A stretch of DNA of 64,000 bases, taken from assembly GCF_964266745.1 (NCBI RefSeq), contig NZ_CAXWGX010000029.1, forward strand, positions 62,001 to 126,000, read 5' to 3'. A program made the position numbers and the translations under genes. The DNA comes from Propionicimonas sp020161015 (GTDB taxonomy: Bacteria; Actinomycetota; Actinomycetes; Propionibacteriales; Propionibacteriaceae). The stretch's first letter is position 1, and each line of letters starts with the position of its first letter. The notes under the pieces are model-generated. The model was given only the letters and a program-made list of their open reading frames with translations. It was not told the origin of the DNA and made no database searches. Below are positions 50,985 through 60,218 of this stretch, in pieces.

Positions 50985-52772
50985 ATGAGCTCAGCCCTTC
51001 CCGTCGTCCGACCTTCCCACCACCGTAGGGTCGAGGTCTACGCGCCGGCGGTCAGGCCCGGCTTCACCGCCTGGGTCACCGCCTTCGAGTACGGCGACGG
51101 GTCGATCGGCGTGTCCTTCAAGGAGACGACCCAGGCCGGCAACCCCACCTACGAGCGGCCGACACTCGAGATGGGCGAGGCGGCCGGCTCGCCGGTGTCC
51201 TACGGGGCGATCGACTTCGCCAGTCCGCTGCTGGTGTCCGAGCGGGTCTACCTGCGCACCACGGACGGGGAGCGCTACATCGAGACCGGGCGCTGCCCGA
51301 TCGAGGAGGGGGCGTTCACCAACATCGGCTTCCCCGACGGCCGGATCATCGGGCTGGAGGTGCGGCGGGTCAACGACGCCCGGACGGGCTGGTGCGACGA
51401 GATCGACGTCCGGGAGAGCACCGACGGCGGCTCCACCTGGACGGTGCTGCCTCCCCTGCTGGCCGGCACCAGCTGCTACGTGTGGCGGGTCCGGAGGCTC
51501 CGCGACGGCACGATCGTCGTCCTCGCGTCCCTCTACGGGACGCCCTGGGGGGTCGACCGCGAAAGGACGACCAGGAACACCATGTTCCCCGGCGAGACCT
51601 ACCTGTCGAAGATCCAGACCTTCTTCCTCACCTCCTCCGACGGTCGCACCTACAGCGGACCCCACTACGTGCTCCCCGGCATCGGTGCGCACGAGTACGA
51701 CATGGTCGAGCGGCCGGACGGCTCGCTGCTGTTCATCGCCGGCGACGTCCAGGCCACGCCCGTGGCCCGGCAGGTCGTCGAGCGCAGGGACGGGGCCTGG
51801 ATCAACGGGTCCATGCTCGCCATCGCCCTGGGCGCACCGGCCGACCCGTCCGCGAACCCGCAGGGCGGCTGGGTGCCCGAGACCGTGGTCGCGCGTGCCG
51901 ACGGCCTGCTGGTCGGCGCACGGCGCAACAAGCCGTACTCGGTGTCGAACGACGACGGCCGCAACTGGCTCCCGGTGGAAGGGATGCCCCCGAGCCTCTA
52001 CCAGCCGTTCCTGATCACGATGCCCGACGGCACCCTGGCCAACTTCGGCCACGTCGGCTCGGACTCCCCGTTCGGCCACCAGGACATGACCATCGGCGTG
52101 GACCTGTTCGACATCGAGAACACCCTGCTCCCCTCGCCGCGGCTGACGCTGCGCCGCCTGCTGGACGACGCGGGCGACCAGTACCTGAACCGCTTCGCCG
52201 CCCGGCTGACCGTCGGCGGCGAGCCGCTCGCGGGTGCGGAACTCACGTTCCGCTTCGTGGAGGTGTGGAACCCGGACGGCAGCTTCACCACCTGCCCGCA
52301 GTCCGAGGCCCCCTACCAGTTGACGGCGGTGACCGACCGGGACGGGACGGCCGTCGTGCACGCCGCGGCGTTCGACGGCCGCGGCGACATCAACCTGTAC
52401 TACAACGCCGACGTCGTGTACCGGCCCTCCACGGGAATCCCGGTCGACGGCCCGATGATGGTGACCATCGCGCTGACGCCGCGTCGTGGCGACGACCAGC
52501 CGCACGAGGCGTACTTCATGGAGGGGACCTTGTACATCGCCGACCGGCTCGAGGCCGACCACCCCGGCCTGATCGCGCTCCTGGGAGCCACTGCGCCGCA
52601 GGACGACCCGGGACTCGACGTCCCCGGTCTCCCGCCGGGGGCGCTGGCCCGCCTCGCCGCAGCCGGCGTGGTCGAGCAGGCGGACGGCGCGTGGCGCTGG
52701 ATCTCCTCCGTCCACGCGCCCCACACCCTCGCCGCCGTCAGGCCGATGCCCCATGACGACCAGTACGTCTGA
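50985..52772 (+). CDS. Sialidase-like beta-propeller protein, long form A
   Basis: A 595-residue cytosolic protein, no signal peptide. The first 380 residues are a sialidase-like propeller with Asp-box-type turns (STDGGSTW near 146, SSDGRTY near 217, SNDDGRNW near 325). A C-terminal part (about 395-590) has an Ig-like beta pattern and ends in SSVHAPHTLAAV. Nearly the same layout occurs in the minus-strand gene at 60748. The opening motif GFTAWVTAFEYGDGSIGVSFKE is shared by both. Function is likely exo-glycosidase or lyase on an imported glycan. The ATG has no strong ribosome site. The stop lies inside the next gene (20-bp overlap). Confidence 0.75.
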   Translation: MSSALPVVRPSHHRRVEVYAPAVRPGFTAWVTAFEYGDGSIGVSFKETTQAGNPTYERPTLEMGEAAGSPVSYGAIDFASPLLVSERVYLRTTDGERYIETGRCPIEEGAFTNIGFPDGRIIGLEVRRVNDARTGWCDEIDVRESTDGGSTWTVLPPLLAGTSCYVWRVRRLRDGTIVVLASLYGTPWGVDRERTTRNTMFPGETYLSKIQTFFLTSSDGRTYSGPHYVLPGIGAHEYDMVERPDGSLLFIAGDVQATPVARQVVERRDGAWINGSMLAIALGAPADPSANPQGGWVPETVVARADGLLVGARRNKPYSVSNDDGRNWLPVEGMPPSLYQPFLITMPDGTLANFGHVGSDSPFGHQDMTIGVDLFDIENTLLPSPRLTLRRLLDDAGDQYLNRFAARLTVGGEPLAGAELTFRFVEVWNPDGSFTTCPQSEAPYQLTAVTDRDGTAVVHAAAFDGRGDINLYYNADVVYRPSTGIPVDGPMMVTIALTPRRGDDQPHEAYFMEGTLYIADRLEADHPGLIALLGATAPQDDPGLDVPGLPPGALARLAAAGVVEQADGAWRWISSVHAPHTLAAVRPMPHDDQYV

Positions 52773-53934
52773 GCAGGGGGGCGCCGGCCGCCTCCGCGTC
52801 GGGCTGGTCGGCTTCGGCAACCGGGCGCTCCTTGGGCGACTCGTCGATGAGCACCCGGGCGCGCAGGTCACCGCGGTGTGCGACCCCGACCCGGCCGCCC
52901 TCGACGACGCCCGGCGCGCACACCCGGACGCGGAACTGTTCGGCACCCTGCCCGCCCTCCTCGGTGCCGGGGTGGACGCCGTCATGGTGCTCAGCCCCGA
53001 CCACACCCACGAGTCCGTCGCGGTCGCCGCGCTGGAACGGGGCCTCGCGGTGTTCTGCGAGAAGCCCCTGGCCATCACCGCGGACGGCGCCGACCGGATC
53101 CTCTCCACGGCCCTCGAGGCGGGCGCCCGGCTCTACGTCGGCCACAACATGAGGCACCTGCCGATGGTGCTCACCATGCGGCGGCTCATCGCAGAGGGCG
53201 CCGTCGGGCAGGTCGAGGCGATCTGGTGCCGTCACTTCGTCGGCAACGGCGGCGACTACTACTTCAAGGACTGGCACGCGGACCGCAGGAACACGACCGG
53301 CCTGCTTCTGCAGAAGGGTGCCCACGACATCGACGTGATCCACTGGCTCGCGGGCGCGCCGACCAGGAGGGTGACCGCGCTGGGCCGTCTCGCCGTCTAC
53401 GGGGACGGCGCCCGCTCGCTCGACGACCGGCAGCGTGCCCGTGACGTCGCCGAGCCGGACGCCTGGCCGCCGTCCGCCCACTCGCGCCTCCACCCGGTGG
53501 TCGACGTGGAGGACATCTCGATGATGCTCATGCAGCTCGGGAACGGCGTGATGGCGAGCTACCAGCAGTGCCACTTCACCCCCGACTACTGGCGCAACTA
53601 CACCGTCATCGGCGACGAGGGCCGGCTGGAGAACGTCGGCGACATGGACTCCGGCGAGGTGCGCGTGTGGAACCGCCGCCACCCGGGCTACGCCGCCCCG
53701 GACGTGGTCGTCCCCTTCTCCGCGGAGCCGGGGACGCACGGCGGGGCGGACCGGGCCCTGATCGCCGAGTTCGTCGAGTACGCGGTTCACGGCGGGTACA
53801 CCCGGACCTCGCCGCTGGCGGCGAGGGAGGCCGTCGCAGCCGGGGAGGCCGCCACCCGCTCGTTGCGCGCGGGCGGGCAGCCCGTCGACGTCCCGCCCCC
53901 GCCCGACGAGGTGTCCCGGTCCTTCCGCTGGTGA
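52753..53934 (+). CDS. Gfo/Idh/MocA-family sugar oxidoreductase
   Basis: A 393-residue NAD(P)-dependent dehydrogenase. The N-terminal Rossmann motif is VGLVGFGNRALLGRL (about 15-30). The conserved EKP motif (FCEKPLAI, about 100) and the KGAHDIDVIHWLAG segment (about 195-208) are intact. The family oxidises sugars and cyclitols, or cleaves glycosides through a 3-keto intermediate (GH4/GH109-like chemistry). ATG start overlaps the propeller gene by 20 bp, so the two are probably co-translated. Confidence 0.88.
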   Translation: MTTSTSEQGGAGRLRVGLVGFGNRALLGRLVDEHPGAQVTAVCDPDPAALDDARRAHPDAELFGTLPALLGAGVDAVMVLSPDHTHESVAVAALERGLAVFCEKPLAITADGADRILSTALEAGARLYVGHNMRHLPMVLTMRRLIAEGAVGQVEAIWCRHFVGNGGDYYFKDWHADRRNTTGLLLQKGAHDIDVIHWLAGAPTRRVTALGRLAVYGDGARSLDDRQRARDVAEPDAWPPSAHSRLHPVVDVEDISMMLMQLGNGVMASYQQCHFTPDYWRNYTVIGDEGRLENVGDMDSGEVRVWNRRHPGYAAPDVVVPFSAEPGTHGGADRALIAEFVEYAVHGGYTRTSPLAAREAVAAGEAATRSLRAGGQPVDVPPPPDEVSRSFRW

Positions 53935-53983
53935 TCAGCGGGCTGAAGACTGCTGAGCATTCGCGAGCATTTCGGGTATCAAA

Positions 53984-54015
53984 TGATCACGCGGGTGATC
54001 CGAACGCCCTATCCT
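53984..54015 (+). promoter_or_regulatory. Operator and promoter of the DeoR gene
   Basis: TGATCAC (53984-53990) and GTGATC (53995-54000) form an inverted repeat covering the -35 area. TATCCT at 54010-54015 is a probable -10. Related GATCA half-sites occur before the AgaS-like gene, so the DeoR regulator may bind both. Confidence 0.5.
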
Positions 54016-54062
54016 GTCGTCGGACGCCACCCCGTCCACCCCTTTGCTGATAGGAGTCAGCC

Positions 54063-54851
54063 GTGAACCGCTCCCTTCGCCTCGCGTCCCTCCTCGAACT
54101 GCTCGCCGAGCGGGGACAGCTCCAGGTGGACGAGATCGTCGACCTGCTGAAGGTGTCGCCGGCGACCGCGCGACGGGACCTGGACACCCTGGCCGAGCAG
54201 CAGCTGCTCGCCCGGACCCGCGGCGGGGCGCTGTCGCTCGAGGTCGCCTACGACCTGCCGATCCGGTACAAGAGCGAGCAGAACACCGAACAGAAGCAGG
54301 TGATCGCCCAGGCGGCGAGCGCACTGGTCTCCAAGGACGACATCGTCGGGCTCTGCGGCGGTACGACGTCGACCGCGATCGCGGCTGCCCTCGGCGCCCG
54401 CGCGGACCTCACCGAGCACGCCGGCGGCGCGTCCCTCACGATCGTCACCAACGCGGTCAACATCGCCTCGCAACTGGCGATGCGCCCCCAGATCAAGACG
54501 GTGCTCACCGGCGGCGTGCTGAACCCGCGCTCCTACGAGCTCGTCGGCCCCTTCGCGGAGGCGACGCTGCACGAACTGACCATCGACATCGCGTTCATCG
54601 GCGCCAACGGGGTGGACGCGATGGTCGGGCCGACCGTCCATGACGAGCTGGAGGCGAAGGTCAACTCGCTGATGGCGCGCCGGGCGCGGCGGGCGGTGAT
54701 CGTCGCGGACTCCTCCAAGATCGGACGCCGCGCGTTCGCATCGATGAACCTCGCCCGCAGCAGCACGACCCTGATCACCGACTCCGGCATCACCGCAGAG
54801 CAGCAGCGCCAGCTCGCCGAGTCGGGGATGGAGATCGTGATCGCCTCCTGA
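54063..54851 (+). CDS. DeoR-family sugar-phosphate-responsive repressor
   Basis: A 262-residue repressor with an N-terminal winged helix (about 1-58; LLELLAERGQLQVDEIVDLLKVSPATARRDLDTLAEQQLL) and a C-terminal DeoRC sugar-phosphate sensor domain (about 80-240; VGLCGGTTSTAIA, TIVTNAVNIASQLA, DIAFIGANGVD). AGGAG lies 6 nt before the GTG. It is positioned between the propeller/oxidoreductase pair and the NagA-type operon. Likely effector is an amino-sugar phosphate. Confidence 0.88.
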   Translation: MNRSLRLASLLELLAERGQLQVDEIVDLLKVSPATARRDLDTLAEQQLLARTRGGALSLEVAYDLPIRYKSEQNTEQKQVIAQAASALVSKDDIVGLCGGTTSTAIAAALGARADLTEHAGGASLTIVTNAVNIASQLAMRPQIKTVLTGGVLNPRSYELVGPFAEATLHELTIDIAFIGANGVDAMVGPTVHDELEAKVNSLMARRARRAVIVADSSKIGRRAFASMNLARSSTTLITDSGITAEQQRQLAESGMEIVIAS

Positions 54852-54863
54852 GCCCGCCGCGGC

Positions 54864-55913
54864 TCAGTAGAACTCGGTGCGGTCCATCTGGTTCCGCAGT
54901 GGTTCCCCGTCGCACCAGCGACGCAGGTTGTCGAGGAAGAGCTCGGTGATGCGCTCCTCCTCGCCGGCGTCCAGCGCAGCGGTGTGCGGGCTGAGGAGCA
55001 CGCGGTCCGAGGTCCACAGCGGGCTGGCCGGCGGCAGGGGCTCGACCTCGAACACGTCCAGCGCTGCGAAGCCCACCTGACCGGAGGCGAGGGCCGCCAC
55101 CAGCGCGGCCTCGTCCACCACGGAGCCGCGCCCGACGTTCACCAGGACGGCCCCCGGCCTCAGGGCGCCGAGGAAGGCCTCGTCGACCAGGTGCCGCGTC
55201 GCGTCCGTGCCCGGCAGGGCGGCGACCACCGCGTCGACCCCCCGGAGCGCCTCGGCCAGGCCGGCGGGAGGCACGAGCCGGGAGAACGGCGGGGACGCCT
55301 CGTGCCCGCGTCGCGCGAGCCCCCACACCTGCGCGCCGAAGGACGCCGCCAGGCGGGCGACACGCGCACCGATGCCCCCGGCTCCGAGCACGAGCACCAC
55401 CGCGCCCCGCAGGTGCCGGACGGGCCGGCGGTCTGGCCAGTGGCGCGCCCGGCGGTCCGCGTCCCACCGCGGGACGTCCTTGAATCCCGCGAGGAGGCCG
55501 AGCATGGCGAACTCCGCCAGCCCGTCCCCGTGGACCCCCGCGGAGGTCGTCACGACCAGGCGCGCCAGGCGCTCCTCGGGGAGTCCCGCAGCCCGGACCT
55601 GCGCTCCCCCGCCGGCCGCCATGGTGTGCACCCACGCCAGGCGCGGGTTCGCGAGGGCGGTGCGCCGCAGGGCCGCCGGATCGGTGTCCGGGATGCCGAA
55701 CAGGATGTCGGCGGAGTCGACGAGCCCCTCGAAGGCCGCCTGCCCCTCGGCCGTCCGGGAGAAACCGGGGGCTCCCGCGAAGTCGGCCACGTGGCGTCGC
55801 CGCGGCAGCAGGGACGGCTCCCACAGCCAGGTCACGTCGGGGCGCTCGCCGCGGCAGCGTTGCACCAGTTCCGCCGCCAGCGGTACGGCGACCACCACGC
55901 GCAGACTGCTCAT
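54864..55913 (-). CDS. D-2-hydroxyacid dehydrogenase family protein
   Basis: A 349-residue NAD(P)-dependent dehydrogenase. The Rossmann motif is VLGAGGIGARVARL (about 150). Catalytic Arg is in NVGRGSVVDE (about 247), Glu in FEVEPLP (about 276) and His in SPHTAALD (about 294). The family reduces 2-oxoacids or glyoxylate to D-hydroxyacids. Here it may handle pyruvate or a sugar acid made by the aldolase. It is divergent from the AgaS-like gene, with GATCA sites in the gap. Confidence 0.85.
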   Translation of the reverse strand: MSSLRVVVAVPLAAELVQRCRGERPDVTWLWEPSLLPRRRHVADFAGAPGFSRTAEGQAAFEGLVDSADILFGIPDTDPAALRRTALANPRLAWVHTMAAGGGAQVRAAGLPEERLARLVVTTSAGVHGDGLAEFAMLGLLAGFKDVPRWDADRRARHWPDRRPVRHLRGAVVLVLGAGGIGARVARLAASFGAQVWGLARRGHEASPPFSRLVPPAGLAEALRGVDAVVAALPGTDATRHLVDEAFLGALRPGAVLVNVGRGSVVDEAALVAALASGQVGFAALDVFEVEPLPPASPLWTSDRVLLSPHTAALDAGEEERITELFLDNLRRWCDGEPLRNQMDRTEFY

Positions 55914-55960
55914 CGGGACCTCCAGAGTGCAGGACGCTTGCGCTCAGAAACGCACGCGCA

Positions 55961-56016
55961 TGATCAGACTTGACTAGTTTCGATCACTTATGATCATACT
56001 AGATGCGTTAATGATC
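55961..56016 (+). promoter_or_regulatory. GATCA half-sites before the AgaS-like operon
   Basis: Four TGATC/GATCA half-sites at 55961-55966, 55982-55986, 55991-55996 and 56012-56016, two of them arranged as GATCA-N4-TGATC. A TTGACT at 55970-55975 could be a -35. They resemble the inverted repeat before the DeoR gene. Confidence 0.5.
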
Positions 56017-56037
56017 GTGCTGTGAGACAAGGAAACG

Positions 56038-56955
56038 ATGATGTCCGCACCCTCCCACCCCGCCGCCATGCTCGGGCGCCACATGAGCGAGGAACTCTCC
56101 AACCAGCCGGAATGCTGGGAGAGGGTGGCCACGGCCACCGAGTGGCAGTCCGCCCTCCGCCGGCAGGGTGAGCGCATCGCGATCGTGGGGTGCGGCACGT
56201 CGTGGTTCGTGGCGCAGGCCGTCGCGGCCCTCCGCGAGGAGGCCGGGTTCGGGGTCTCCGACGCCTTCGCCGCCTCCGAGGCGCGCCTGTCGGGTCGGGG
56301 GTACGACGCCGTCGTCGTCATCTCGCGCTCCGGCACCACCACCGAGATCGTCACCCTGCTCGAGACCGCCCCCGACGGCATCCGCAAGGTCGCCATCGTG
56401 GCCGACGCCGACTCCCCGGTCGCCGCGCTCGCCGACGAGGTGATCGCGATGCCGTTCGCCGACGAGTACTCGGTGGTGCAGACACGCTTCGCGAGCACGA
56501 CGGTCGCGCTCGCGCGGGCCGCCTACGGCGAGGACCTGGCCCCGCTGATCGCCGACGGACGGGCCGCCCTCAGCCAGCCCGTCCCCGAGGAACTCGTCAC
56601 TGCGGAGCAGCTCGCCTGCCTCGGCACCGGCTGGACGATCGGGCTCGCCCACGAGGCGGCGCTGAAGATGCGTGAGGCCTCCCAGTCCTGGACCGAGTCC
56701 TACCCCGCGATGGAGTACCGCCACGGGCCGATGAGCATCTCGACGACCGGCCGCGCGGTCTGGGTCTTCGGCGCCGCGCCCGAGGGCCTGGAGGAGGACG
56801 TCGTGGAGACCGGCGCCAGCTTCGTCCCGAGCCGGCTCGACCCGCTGGCCGAGCTGGTGCGCGCGCACCGCGTGGCCCTCGCCCGCGCCACCGCCCGCGG
56901 CCTCGACGCGGACAACCCCCGCCACCTGACGCGATCCGTCATTCTGGCTCCATGA
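56038..56955 (+). CDS. AgaS/GlmS-like sugar-phosphate isomerase (two SIS domains)
   Basis: A 305-residue enzyme with two SIS domains, like the isomerase half of GlmS but without the glutaminase part. Features: IVGCGTSWFVAQAVA, ISRSGTTTEI, and in the second domain HEAALKMREASQSWTESYPAMEYRHGP, where GlmS has the same E-x-x-x-x-E...HGP pattern. The C-terminal LDADNPRHLTRSV fits too. AgaS-type proteins deaminate and isomerise amino-sugar 6-phosphates to ketose 6-phosphates. Two ATGs (56038, 56041) are possible; the second has the better distance to AAGGAAA. It overlaps the ROK kinase gene (ATGA). Confidence 0.85.
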   Translation: MMSAPSHPAAMLGRHMSEELSNQPECWERVATATEWQSALRRQGERIAIVGCGTSWFVAQAVAALREEAGFGVSDAFAASEARLSGRGYDAVVVISRSGTTTEIVTLLETAPDGIRKVAIVADADSPVAALADEVIAMPFADEYSVVQTRFASTTVALARAAYGEDLAPLIADGRAALSQPVPEELVTAEQLACLGTGWTIGLAHEAALKMREASQSWTESYPAMEYRHGPMSISTTGRAVWVFGAAPEGLEEDVVETGASFVPSRLDPLAELVRAHRVALARATARGLDADNPRHLTRSVILAP

Positions 56956-57890
56956 CCCCTGCCCGCTCCCCCCGCAGTGCCGGGCCCGGCTCTTCCGTCC
57001 TCGCCGTCGACGTCGGCGGCACCGACCTCAAGGTCGCCGAGCTCGGCCGGGACGGCCGCCTGGGGAGCATCACCCGGACGCCGACGCCCCTGTCCGACAC
57101 CCGTCCCGGGGAGGCGGTGGTGGAGGCCATCGCCGCCCTCGCCGCCGGCCACGGGGTCGACGCCCTGGGCGTCACGGTGCCCGGCCTGGTCGACGAGGCC
57201 GCCGGGGTGGGCATCCGGTCGACGAACCTCGGCTGGCGGGACGTGCCCTTCCGGCGCCTCCTCTTCGAGGCCACCGGCCTGCCGACGGCGATCGCCCACG
57301 ACGTGCGGGCCGCCGGAGAGGCGGAGTACCGCATCGGCGCCGCGCGCGGCTTCACCGACGTGGCGGTCGTGACCATCGGGACGGGGATCGCCGCGTCCCT
57401 GAGGCTGAACGGGCGCCCCTACTCCGGACGAGGCGCCGCAGGGGAACTGGGCCACACCGTGGTCGACCCCGACGGGCCGACCTGCCGCTGCGGCAACCGC
57501 GGGTGCCTGGAGGCCATCGCCTCTGCGGGAGCGATCGTGCGACGGTACCGGGAACGAGGCGGCACCGCTGACGGGGCCGCGGAGGTGCTCGTCCGCGTGA
57601 AGCAGGGCGACGCGGCGGCAGTCGCCACCTGGCAGGAGGCCCTCTCCGCCCTGGTCACCGGACTGTCCGTGCTGAGCTCGCTCGTTGCGCCCGAGGCGAT
57701 CGTCGTCGGAGGGGGGCTCTCCGAGGCGGGCGACGACCTGCTCGGGCCCCTGGGGCAGCGGCTGCGGGAGGCCCGGGGGACCGGCCACGTGCCCGTGCTC
57801 GCCCGCGCCCAGCTCGGCCAGGACGCCGGCACGTGGGGCGCAGCGTTCGCCGCAAGGGACCTGCTCACCGCAAGGACGAACCATGACTGA
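56952..57890 (+). CDS. ROK-family sugar kinase
   Basis: A 312-residue kinase with the ROK signature. The ATP motif AVDVGGTDLKVAEL is near residue 20, ELGHTVVD near 170, and the zinc motif CRCGNRGCLE near 180. ROK kinases phosphorylate GlcNAc, ManNAc, glucose or allose at C6. In this position, before NagA and after the AgaS-like gene, GlcNAc or ManNAc is the likely substrate. It overlaps NagA by 8 bp. Confidence 0.87.
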   Translation: MTPARSPRSAGPGSSVLAVDVGGTDLKVAELGRDGRLGSITRTPTPLSDTRPGEAVVEAIAALAAGHGVDALGVTVPGLVDEAAGVGIRSTNLGWRDVPFRRLLFEATGLPTAIAHDVRAAGEAEYRIGAARGFTDVAVVTIGTGIAASLRLNGRPYSGRGAAGELGHTVVDPDGPTCRCGNRGCLEAIASAGAIVRRYRERGGTADGAAEVLVRVKQGDAAAVATWQEALSALVTGLSVLSSLVAPEAIVVGGGLSEAGDDLLGPLGQRLREARGTGHVPVLARAQLGQDAGTWGAAFAARDLLTARTNHD

Positions 57891-59013
57891 GTCACTCGTC
57901 ATCCACAACGCCCGGATCGTCGACGGCGGACGCGTCACCACCGACGGGTGGCTCCGCATCGAGGACGGGCTCGTCACACGGCGCGGCAGCGGCGGCACCT
58001 GGTCGCCCGCCGCGACCGTCCACGACGCCGGCGGCGCATGGGTGGCACCCGGCTTCGTCGACATCCACTCCCACGGCGGCGGCGGCTTCTCGAGCGAGGA
58101 CGGGCCCGACGCGATCCGCGGGCTCGTCGCCTTCCACCGGCGACGCGGGACCACCGCCATGGTGGTGTCGCTGGCCACCGCCCCCTTCGACCGGCTGATG
58201 GCGAGGCTGGCCGACATCCGCGACGTGGCCCGCGAGGACGCGCGGGTCCTCGGCGCCCACCTGGAGGGCCCCTTCCTCGACGACGGGCACCGGGGTGCGC
58301 ACGACCCGTCGCTGCTGCTGGTGCCCACTCCCGCCCTCGTCCGGGAGATGCTGGACACCGCGGACGGCTGCCTCCGCCAGATCACCCTCGCTCCGGAGCA
58401 CGCCAGCGCCGAGGTCATCGAGGCCCTCCTCGACGCCGGCGTCCGGATCGCCGTGGGGCACACCTCCGCGACGCGCGCGCAGGCGCTGGCCGCCTACCGG
58501 CGGGGAGCGAACCTGCTCACCCACGCCTTCAACGGGATGCCGGGACTCCACCACCGCGAGCCCGGCCCGATCATGGCGGCGCTGGAGTCGGGGGCCACCC
58601 TCGAGGTGATCGCCGACGGCGCCCACGTCGACCCGTCCGTGGTCGCCCTGCTCTTCACGCTCGCCCCGGGCCGGGTCGCGCTGGTCACCGACGCGATGGC
58701 CGCAGCCGGGTCCGGCGACGGCGAGTACCGGCTGGGCTCGCACACGGTGGTGGTCCGCGACGGCATCGCGATGCTGGCCGACGGCAGCTCGCTCGCCGGC
58801 TCCACGCTCACCCTCGACCGGGCCGTCCGGGTCACGCACGCCGCCGGTGTGCCGCTGGCCCAGGCGGTGCTCGCCGCCACGGGGACGCCGGCCCGCGCGA
58901 TCGGCGCCGAAGGCATCGGCACCCTCGAGATCGGGTCCCGGGCGGACGTGGTACAGCTCGACGACGCCCTCGAGGTCGCCGCGGTGTGGTCGCGCGGGAT
59001 CCGGGAGTGCTGA
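57883..59013 (+). CDS. nagA: N-acetylglucosamine-6-phosphate deacetylase
   Basis: A 376-residue metallo-amidohydrolase that removes acetate from GlcNAc-6-phosphate, giving GlcN-6-phosphate for the deaminase. Metal and catalytic residues: GFVDIHSHGGG (His pair near 60), HLEGPFL (Glu near 127), VGHTSAT and LTHAFNGMPGLHHREPG (His ligands, near 192 and 213), and LVTDAMAAAG (catalytic Asp near 268). Its length fits NagA (about 380). ATG start overlaps the ROK kinase, stop overlaps the MFS gene. Confidence 0.9.
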   Translation: MTESLVIHNARIVDGGRVTTDGWLRIEDGLVTRRGSGGTWSPAATVHDAGGAWVAPGFVDIHSHGGGGFSSEDGPDAIRGLVAFHRRRGTTAMVVSLATAPFDRLMARLADIRDVAREDARVLGAHLEGPFLDDGHRGAHDPSLLLVPTPALVREMLDTADGCLRQITLAPEHASAEVIEALLDAGVRIAVGHTSATRAQALAAYRRGANLLTHAFNGMPGLHHREPGPIMAALESGATLEVIADGAHVDPSVVALLFTLAPGRVALVTDAMAAAGSGDGEYRLGSHTVVVRDGIAMLADGSSLAGSTLTLDRAVRVTHAAGVPLAQAVLAATGTPARAIGAEGIGTLEIGSRADVVQLDDALEVAAVWSRGIREC

Positions 59014-60218
59014 CGGCCCGGCGCCGGTTCCGCAGCCTGTTCGCCCTCTACCTCCTGCCCGGCCTGGCCCTCGCCTCCTGGGTGACCAGGACGCCCGCCG
59101 TCCGGGACGTCCTCGGGGCGAGCACGGCGGAGATGGGACTGGTGTTCTTCGGGCTCGCCGCCGGCTCGATGGCCGGGGTGCTGGCGGGGACGCCGCTGGT
59201 GCGGCGCTGGGGGACGCGCGCCGTGATCGTCCTCACCCTCGGGTTCTGGATCGGCGGGACCTTCGCCGTCGCGGGCGGGGTGGCGCTGGCCAGTTCCGTG
59301 GTCGTGGGCGCGGGCCTCACCGCCTTCGGGCTGGGCCTGGGGTGTGCCGAGATCAGCTTCAACATCGACGGCACGGAGGTCGAGCGGCAGCTCGGGAGGC
59401 CGATCCTGCCGTTCCTCCACGGCGCCTTCAGCGTGGGCACGGTGATCGGAGCGGTCCTGGGCATCCGGCTCGCCGGGATCCGCTTTCCTCCCGAGCTCCA
59501 GCTGGCCGCGGCGGCCACCGTTGCCCTGGCCGTCGCCGTCGTGGCGATCCGTGGCATCCCCGCGGGCCATGCGATCGACCGCACCGTGGCCGGCCGCATC
59601 CGGTCGGGCGGCACCGGCGCCTGGCGGGAGCCGCGCGTCGTGCGCATCGCGCTCATCGTGCTCGTCCTGGCGCTCGCCGAGGGCACGGCCAACGACTGGC
59701 TGCCCCTGGTGATGGTGGACGGGCACGGCATGCCGCAGTCCACGAGCGCCGTGGTCTACACCGCCTTCGCCGCCTCGATGGCGGCCGGCCGCTTCAGCGG
59801 CCCGTCCCTGCTGCGGCGGTTCCCCCGGGTGGCCGTGGTGGCGGCGAGTGGCTGCTTCGCCGCGCTCGGGCTGCTCGGGGTCATGCTCGCACCCTCCGCA
59901 GCCCTCGCCTTCACCGCCGTGGTCCTGTGGGGCCTGGGCGCAGCGCTGGGCTTCCCGGTGAGCATCTCCGCGGCGGCCGAGGGCGACCCGGGTTCCTCGC
60001 CCGGCCGCGTCGGTGCGGTGGCGACGACCGGCTACATCGGCTTCCTCAGCGGCCCCCCGCTCCTCGGGCTGCTCGGAGAGTACGTCGGGCTCCGCGAGGC
60101 CCTCGTGGTGGTCCTGCTGCTGGTGGTCACGGCGATCGTGCTCGCTCCGGCGGTCGCCCCACTCACCCCGTCCCCCACGACGTCGGGACGGCGGGACGCC
60201 GGGCGGAGCGCCACCTAG
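59007..60218 (+). CDS. MFS transporter (FucP/YbjJ-like)
   Basis: A 403-residue membrane protein with about twelve helices and a short central loop near residues 190-205. The pattern of AEISFNIDGTEVERQLGRPILPFLHGAFSVGTVIGA after helix 4 is shared with YbjJ/FucP-type sugar or unknown-substrate carriers. The GTG start overlaps NagA by 7 bp. Its TAG stop shares the bases CTAG with the stop of the gene on the opposite strand. It may import or export a monosaccharide of the pathway. Confidence 0.78.
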   Translation: MLTARRRFRSLFALYLLPGLALASWVTRTPAVRDVLGASTAEMGLVFFGLAAGSMAGVLAGTPLVRRWGTRAVIVLTLGFWIGGTFAVAGGVALASSVVVGAGLTAFGLGLGCAEISFNIDGTEVERQLGRPILPFLHGAFSVGTVIGAVLGIRLAGIRFPPELQLAAAATVALAVAVVAIRGIPAGHAIDRTVAGRIRSGGTGAWREPRVVRIALIVLVLALAEGTANDWLPLVMVDGHGMPQSTSAVVYTAFAASMAAGRFSGPSLLRRFPRVAVVAASGCFAALGLLGVMLAPSAALAFTAVVLWGLGAALGFPVSISAAAEGDPGSSPGRVGAVATTGYIGFLSGPPLLGLLGEYVGLREALVVVLLLVVTAIVLAPAVAPLTPSPTTSGRRDAGRSAT

